A stretch of DNA of 21,025 nt from Mnemiopsis leidyi (lineage: Eukaryota; Ctenophora; Tentaculata; Lobata; Bolinopsidae): the NCBI GenBank assembly GCA_000226015.1, contig JH156106.1, positions 63,557 through 84,581 of the forward strand, in the 5' to 3' direction. The notes under the pieces were generated by a model. That model saw only the letters and a list, made by a program, of their open reading frames with translations. It was not told the origin of the DNA and searched no databases. The position numbers and the translations under genes are program-made. The stretch's first letter is position 1, and every line of letters starts with the position of its first letter. Shown here one piece after another: positions 17,990-21,025 of the stretch.

Positions 17990-18113
17990 CTGCTGTAGGA
18001 ATATCCAGAATGTATAGAGGATACTGGAGACTCTGGTTGAACTGTCTGTAATGCTGTGTCGACTACAGTGATCTTCTCTACACTCTTCCTTGCATTTGTC
18101 TAGCGTGTGTCTC
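17990..18113 (-). CDS. CACNA2D-like: Alpha-2/delta calcium-channel subunit, fourth exon from the end
   Basis: A clear acceptor, CTTCTCATGTTGCAG (AG at 18115-18114), leads into 124 bases ending CAG|GTATAG (17990/17989). The first base completes the Arg codon split with the previous exon. The 41 codons read RHTLDKCKEECREDHCS and on to ILYTFWIFLQQ. Joined to the preceding GIYR this gives GIYRRHTLDKCKEEC. It lines up without gaps with the alpha-2/delta pattern G-[SI]-[FY]-[KR]-R-x-T-L-x-x-x-x-x-[MEA]-C that follows the FFGEI box. Introns on each side are 180 and 160 bp. Its short length hid it from simple ORF scanning. Confidence 0.65.
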
Positions 18114-18293
18114 CTGCAACATGAGAAGTGGCTAATGAGGAGTTGGACAAGGGGTAGACAAGAGGGACAAGATTATTGTCTTAGAAGGTCGACTAAAAAA
18201 TATCGATATTTTCCCTTACTGAAAGTTACAGAAATCACTCAAATTTAAATACTTGTCTTAACTCAACTGACAATATTCCACAACGAGACAGAC

Positions 18294-18463
18294 CTGTAGA
18301 TTCCTCGCTGGACAAGAGCCTCCATCATGACGGGTTGAATCTCCCCAAAAAACACGTGCTGATCCTCCAAATCGGAAGTGTAACTTCTGTTGTCATGGAG
18401 ATCGTCGTTTGAAAGACTTTCAAGGAACTCCGTGCTTCTTTTCAACTTGATCTCGTTGTCTTG
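18294..18463 (-). CDS. CACNA2D-like: Alpha-2/delta calcium-channel subunit, fifth exon from the end (FFGEI box)
   Basis: Alpha-2/delta subunits are GPI-anchored extracellular proteins that traffic voltage-gated calcium channels and raise their current at the membrane. This exon has acceptor TTTTCAATTGCAG (AG at 18465-18464) and donor TACAG|GTCTGT (18294/18293), leaving 56 codons plus 2 bases. It encodes SDLEDQHVFFGEIQPVMMEA and then LVQRGIY. The FFGEI-x-P-x-[LM]-M-x-x-L block is a hallmark of the family; human CACNA2D1 has FFGEIDPSLMRHL, from memory. The five exons total 879 bases, that is 292 residues and a stop, in one frame. A full protein is about 1000-1100 residues, so the VWA and Cache-like domains must lie upstream on the minus strand; I found no further exon up to 20100. 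Confidence 0.75.
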
Positions 18464-18469
18464 CTGCAA

Positions 18470-19560
18470 TTGAAAACTTGGTGAGATGATATTTGTTTAA
18501 CTTACATAAAAATTTGATCTGTAAAAACAGCAAAAATGTTTGCTTGTTATAATTAGTGGTAATAAAATAGATTGTAATTCTCACCTAAATGTAGCTAATT
18601 GAGACTAATCTTTATAGAGTTAACGTTAAGGTTGACGTAACGATGTTATTGATAATAGTTTTTGTATTTTGACTTTCACATTCGAAGACAACCAAAGCTG
18701 ACATCAAAGTTGTATATGTATTTGATACGACAACGGACTGTTGAGTGTTGAAAAATGTAGCTGCTGGAATCTGGATGCATTAAATTATGACGGCAAAGCC
18801 TTGTAACAGGTCGTTTTTGATTTCCTTTAGTGATACTTATACAATAGTTTTCGCCTTATACTTTTGCCTTGACTGCTTGAGTGCACGCTTAACTTATACG
18901 GATCGAAGTGTGGCAGTCAGCTTTACACTGAGTTTCTAGAGATAATATGCTGGTATATGATAAGGAATGGTATGTGCTATATGGGGTATATTTAGAGCTA
19001 ATTGTATGTACATTAACGACCACTTGATACATCCAATTTACATTGTACACGCACCCAAAAAGTTGCAGATTTTCTTTTCGGATCAAGAAGCCTAGAAAAC
19101 CCCAAAAATTGACCCTAACCATTTGAGACCGGACAAACGGGTCTTTGGCCAAAAAGTTGGTCTCAGACCCCAAAAAAGTTTCCTTCATTCTCAAAATTGC
19201 AGCTTCTTTTTCAAAGCCGTAACGTAACTAGAAGAGAATTAGGTGTTTGGAGAAATTTTTCCCCACCAACCCGACCTAAAGTTTCATGAACAATCGATTG
19301 GTAACGGTCATAAAGTCTAGAGATTTTTCTCCATATATCGCAATATGTATCTTTAATCCTGAACCATTATAAAATATTTATTTATACTATTATACAAATA
19401 ATTCGTGAACATGAATATGATGTTATCTAAAAATTGAAACGTCAACTTAAATTCCCTGAAACGAGTTCGTTTATCTTGTCGCAAGATCGTGAAAATCAGA
19501 AATTTTGAACAATACTCATAAAATAGTGTAGCTACTAGCTGTACCCGATCAGATGGTCAG
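18470..19560. other. Probable intron of the alpha-2/delta gene; no exon seen
   Basis: The alpha-2/delta open frame must continue upstream of 18463, but I find no segment with the expected conserved residues and splice sites here. A 101-codon minus-strand frame at 18889-19194 has no family resemblance. A mini-exon-like TTTTTACAG...GTAAGT pair at about 18502-18533 (minus strand) is too short to judge. Confidence 0.4.
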
Positions 19561-19566
19561 TGACCT

Positions 19567-19582
19567 GTGGTCACGTGACCAC
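19567..19582. promoter_or_regulatory. Perfect 16-bp palindrome GTGGTCACGTGACCAC (E-box/CLEAR-type)
   Basis: An exact palindrome centred on CACGTG. The inner ten bases, GTCACGTGAC, equal the consensus bound by bHLH-zip factors of the TFEB/MITF and USF type. It lies about 535 bp upstream of the plus-strand membrane-protein start at 20102. A role as its promoter element is inference. Confidence 0.5.
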
Positions 19583-20074
19583 GTTTACAGGCTGCGAGCT
19601 GCACATGCTCTCAAGTAGGCTTACTATGGTACTATTTAAGTGGTCACAGACGGGTAATAATTAGATTCAAGTCCGGCATTCCTTTTTATAGAGACAAAGA
19701 CATAAATCGCATGTTTAAAAAGCCCGCGCTGTTGGTTGCAATCTTTCCTGATCGCTAGGTTTTGACTTAACGCGTCATGGAAAAGCTCCTATGGCGCATG
19801 CTGTATTTCGCTAAAGATGAGCTGTTTTCTTCCTAATAATGTGGGTTTTCTGATGACCTATGCAATCCCGACTCTCAGCAGGGGCCTTCTATAATAGTTT
19901 GTTGTAGCGTTCATTTTTTCCGGTTTATCTCGGTCTCGACAAAGTCCGAAACAGGACTCATTCACAAAGCCCTGTAAAAGCTTCTTAAATCGATAGGATA
20001 AAAGACACCAAAAACCAAAAATTAGTACCAACTACCAAATTTGTAATTTTTTGTACCGTTCGCCCGTTCGGTAT

Positions 20075-20101
20075 TTTATTCTAACTTAGACTTCATCCTA
20101 G
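20075..20101 (+). other. Splice-acceptor-like sequence directly before the ATG at 20102
   Basis: TTATTCTAACTTAGACTTCATCCTAG ends exactly one base before ATG. It has a branch-point-like CTAAC about 20 nt from the AG and a pyrimidine-leaning tract. This suggests that the mRNA has an upstream non-coding exon or receives a trans-spliced leader here. Alternatively the open frame is an internal or last exon whose real start is upstream. Confidence 0.4.
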
Positions 20102-20605
20102 ATGATGTCCGAAACACTATCCAGCCTTCTCGACCTTCAAGATGCAGCAACAGACAAGGAGCGGAAAATATTCGGAACTGCAGCCATGTCACTCCTTCTG
20201 GTTCTCTTCTTAACAGGAGAAAGTGAAATCAACAGACTGATCCTAGCTGCAGCCATGGTAACTTTGTTTATTCTTTACGTAGCTGGACCCCATGTAAAAC
20301 GTCTGATGGGAAGTTCAGCCGCCCTCTTCTCTGCCCTCGCTCTTTACTACGCAGCTCCTCTACCCACAGGGATGAAGATTCTTTTACCTTTCACAATCGT
20401 CGGCATTCTGGTTATTTATTTTGTGGTTTGCCAGTTCTTTTCTCAGTTCAGGGAGATCATATTCTTAGCAGCGGCCATTCTGTTTGTATTCGCTATCCTG
20501 TACACTATACCTGAATCTTTGGCTAAGTTTCTGATATTTGCCGCTGGAGGGTGCGTGATTCTGGGACTCTGGCTGAATGCTACAGGGAAGCTGAAGACCA
20601 TCTAG
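20102..20605 (+). CDS. Small polytopic membrane protein, family not recognised
   Basis: An open frame of 167 codons plus TAG. I do not recognise the family. The first 22 residues are polar and acidic/basic (MMSETLSSLLDLQDAATDKE), followed by about six closely spaced hydrophobic segments near residues 23-38, 44-62, 67-85, 90-111, 117-135 and 139-158. It ends in a short basic tail, GKLKTI. Charged residues are confined to the short loops (ESEINR 40-45, HVKR 64-67, REI 117-119, ESLAK 138-142). There is no signal peptide, sequon or catalytic motif. G+C content looks higher than in the flanks, and the coherent hydrophobic pattern over the full length argues for a real protein. The ATG directly follows an AG acceptor-like site, and two ATGs are in tandem. 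No canonical AATAAA follows within 300 bp. If the alpha-2/delta gene extends upstream, this gene lies in one of its introns on the opposite strand. Confidence 0.65.
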   Translation: MMSETLSSLLDLQDAATDKERKIFGTAAMSLLLVLFLTGESEINRLILAAAMVTLFILYVAGPHVKRLMGSSAALFSALALYYAAPLPTGMKILLPFTIVGILVIYFVVCQFFSQFREIIFLAAAILFVFAILYTIPESLAKFLIFAAGGCVILGLWLNATGKLKTI

Positions 20606-20905
20606 GCGGTAGGAAGGAAACAGATGGACAAATTTTTATTGATCAATTTGAATGAAACTTATATTTTCATTAACTGATCTTTAAATCTTGAGGAAAACCG
20701 ACCCTTAAATTTTGGGGAAAATGTAACGATCGACTTATTGAAGAAATGAAATTTGAAATGAATATGAGTTGTAAACCGATATAATATTCACTGCTTTTTA
20801 TCTTCACTTACAGGGTTTATCAAAACTAAGTTTTTGTTAAATTTTTATTCGTACAACGAATGTTTAGCGGTTCAATTTAACAATTTATCATAAACGAAGA
20901 TATGT
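20606..20905. other. AT-rich 3' flank of the membrane-protein gene
   Basis: No gene is seen. There is no canonical AATAAA on the plus strand. An acceptor-like TTATCTTCACTTACAG ends at about 20814 and might precede another exon, but no convincing coding sequence follows before the microsatellite. Confidence 0.4.
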
Positions 20906-20908
20906 TTC

Positions 20909-20948
20909 TCTGTGTGTGTGACAGTGAGAGAGAAAGAGATAGAGAGAT

Positions 20949-21025
<77 letters not shown>
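20909..21025 (+). repeat. TG then GA microsatellite, running off the window end
   Basis: A short (TG)n tract (20911-20920) is followed by an almost pure (GA)n array with a few AAAG, GATA and GGGA interruptions. It reaches the last base, so its full length is unknown and it may mark an assembly edge. Confidence 0.95.

Noticed and set aside
18889-19194. 101-codon minus-strand frame as an upstream alpha-2/delta exon
   Set aside because: No resemblance to VWA, Cache or other alpha-2/delta segments and no matching splice sites.

Overview
The window looks like nuclear DNA of an invertebrate animal. It is AT-rich, has split genes with short introns (about 160-280 bp), animal gene families, transposon debris and microsatellites. 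There are no bacterial-style operons or ribosome binding sites. I cannot fix the phylum from sequence alone.

Layout. Positions 1-2400 are transposon and repeat territory. A frame-shifted remnant of a Penelope-like or related reverse transcriptase lies at about 262-945. A distinctly GC-richer block (about 1100-2340) follows, built of inverted and dispersed copies of two repeat modules. An intact, intronless MATE/SLC47-type transporter gene lies on the minus strand at 3141-4820. From about 4850 to 16650 there is no gene I can support. That stretch holds only simple repeats, a G24 run, a 400-bp pyrimidine-rich minisatellite and a possible hAT-type transposase relic at 12365-12628.

The most informative result is a gene not visible as a single long ORF. 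Five minus-strand exons between 18463 and 16773 join in one frame, with agreeing splice phases. They encode the C-terminal 292 residues of a voltage-gated calcium channel alpha-2/delta (CACNA2D) subunit, followed by a canonical AATAAA signal. Its 5' part lies outside or beyond what I can read. The intron before its last exon carries a tandem duplication of the preceding exon-intron junction.

On the plus strand, 20102-20605 encodes a 167-residue protein with about six membrane segments and no recognised family. It probably sits inside, or head-to-head beside, the alpha-2/delta gene. The window ends in a GA microsatellite.

The transporter, calcium-channel subunit and small membrane protein have no evident common pathway; they look like ordinary independent animal genes. 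I did not find a convincing new multi-gene system. The points most worth checking are the junction duplication in the alpha-2/delta gene, the splice-acceptor-like sequences directly upstream of both single-exon genes, the intronless MATE with changed key residues, and the GC-rich foldback repeat block.
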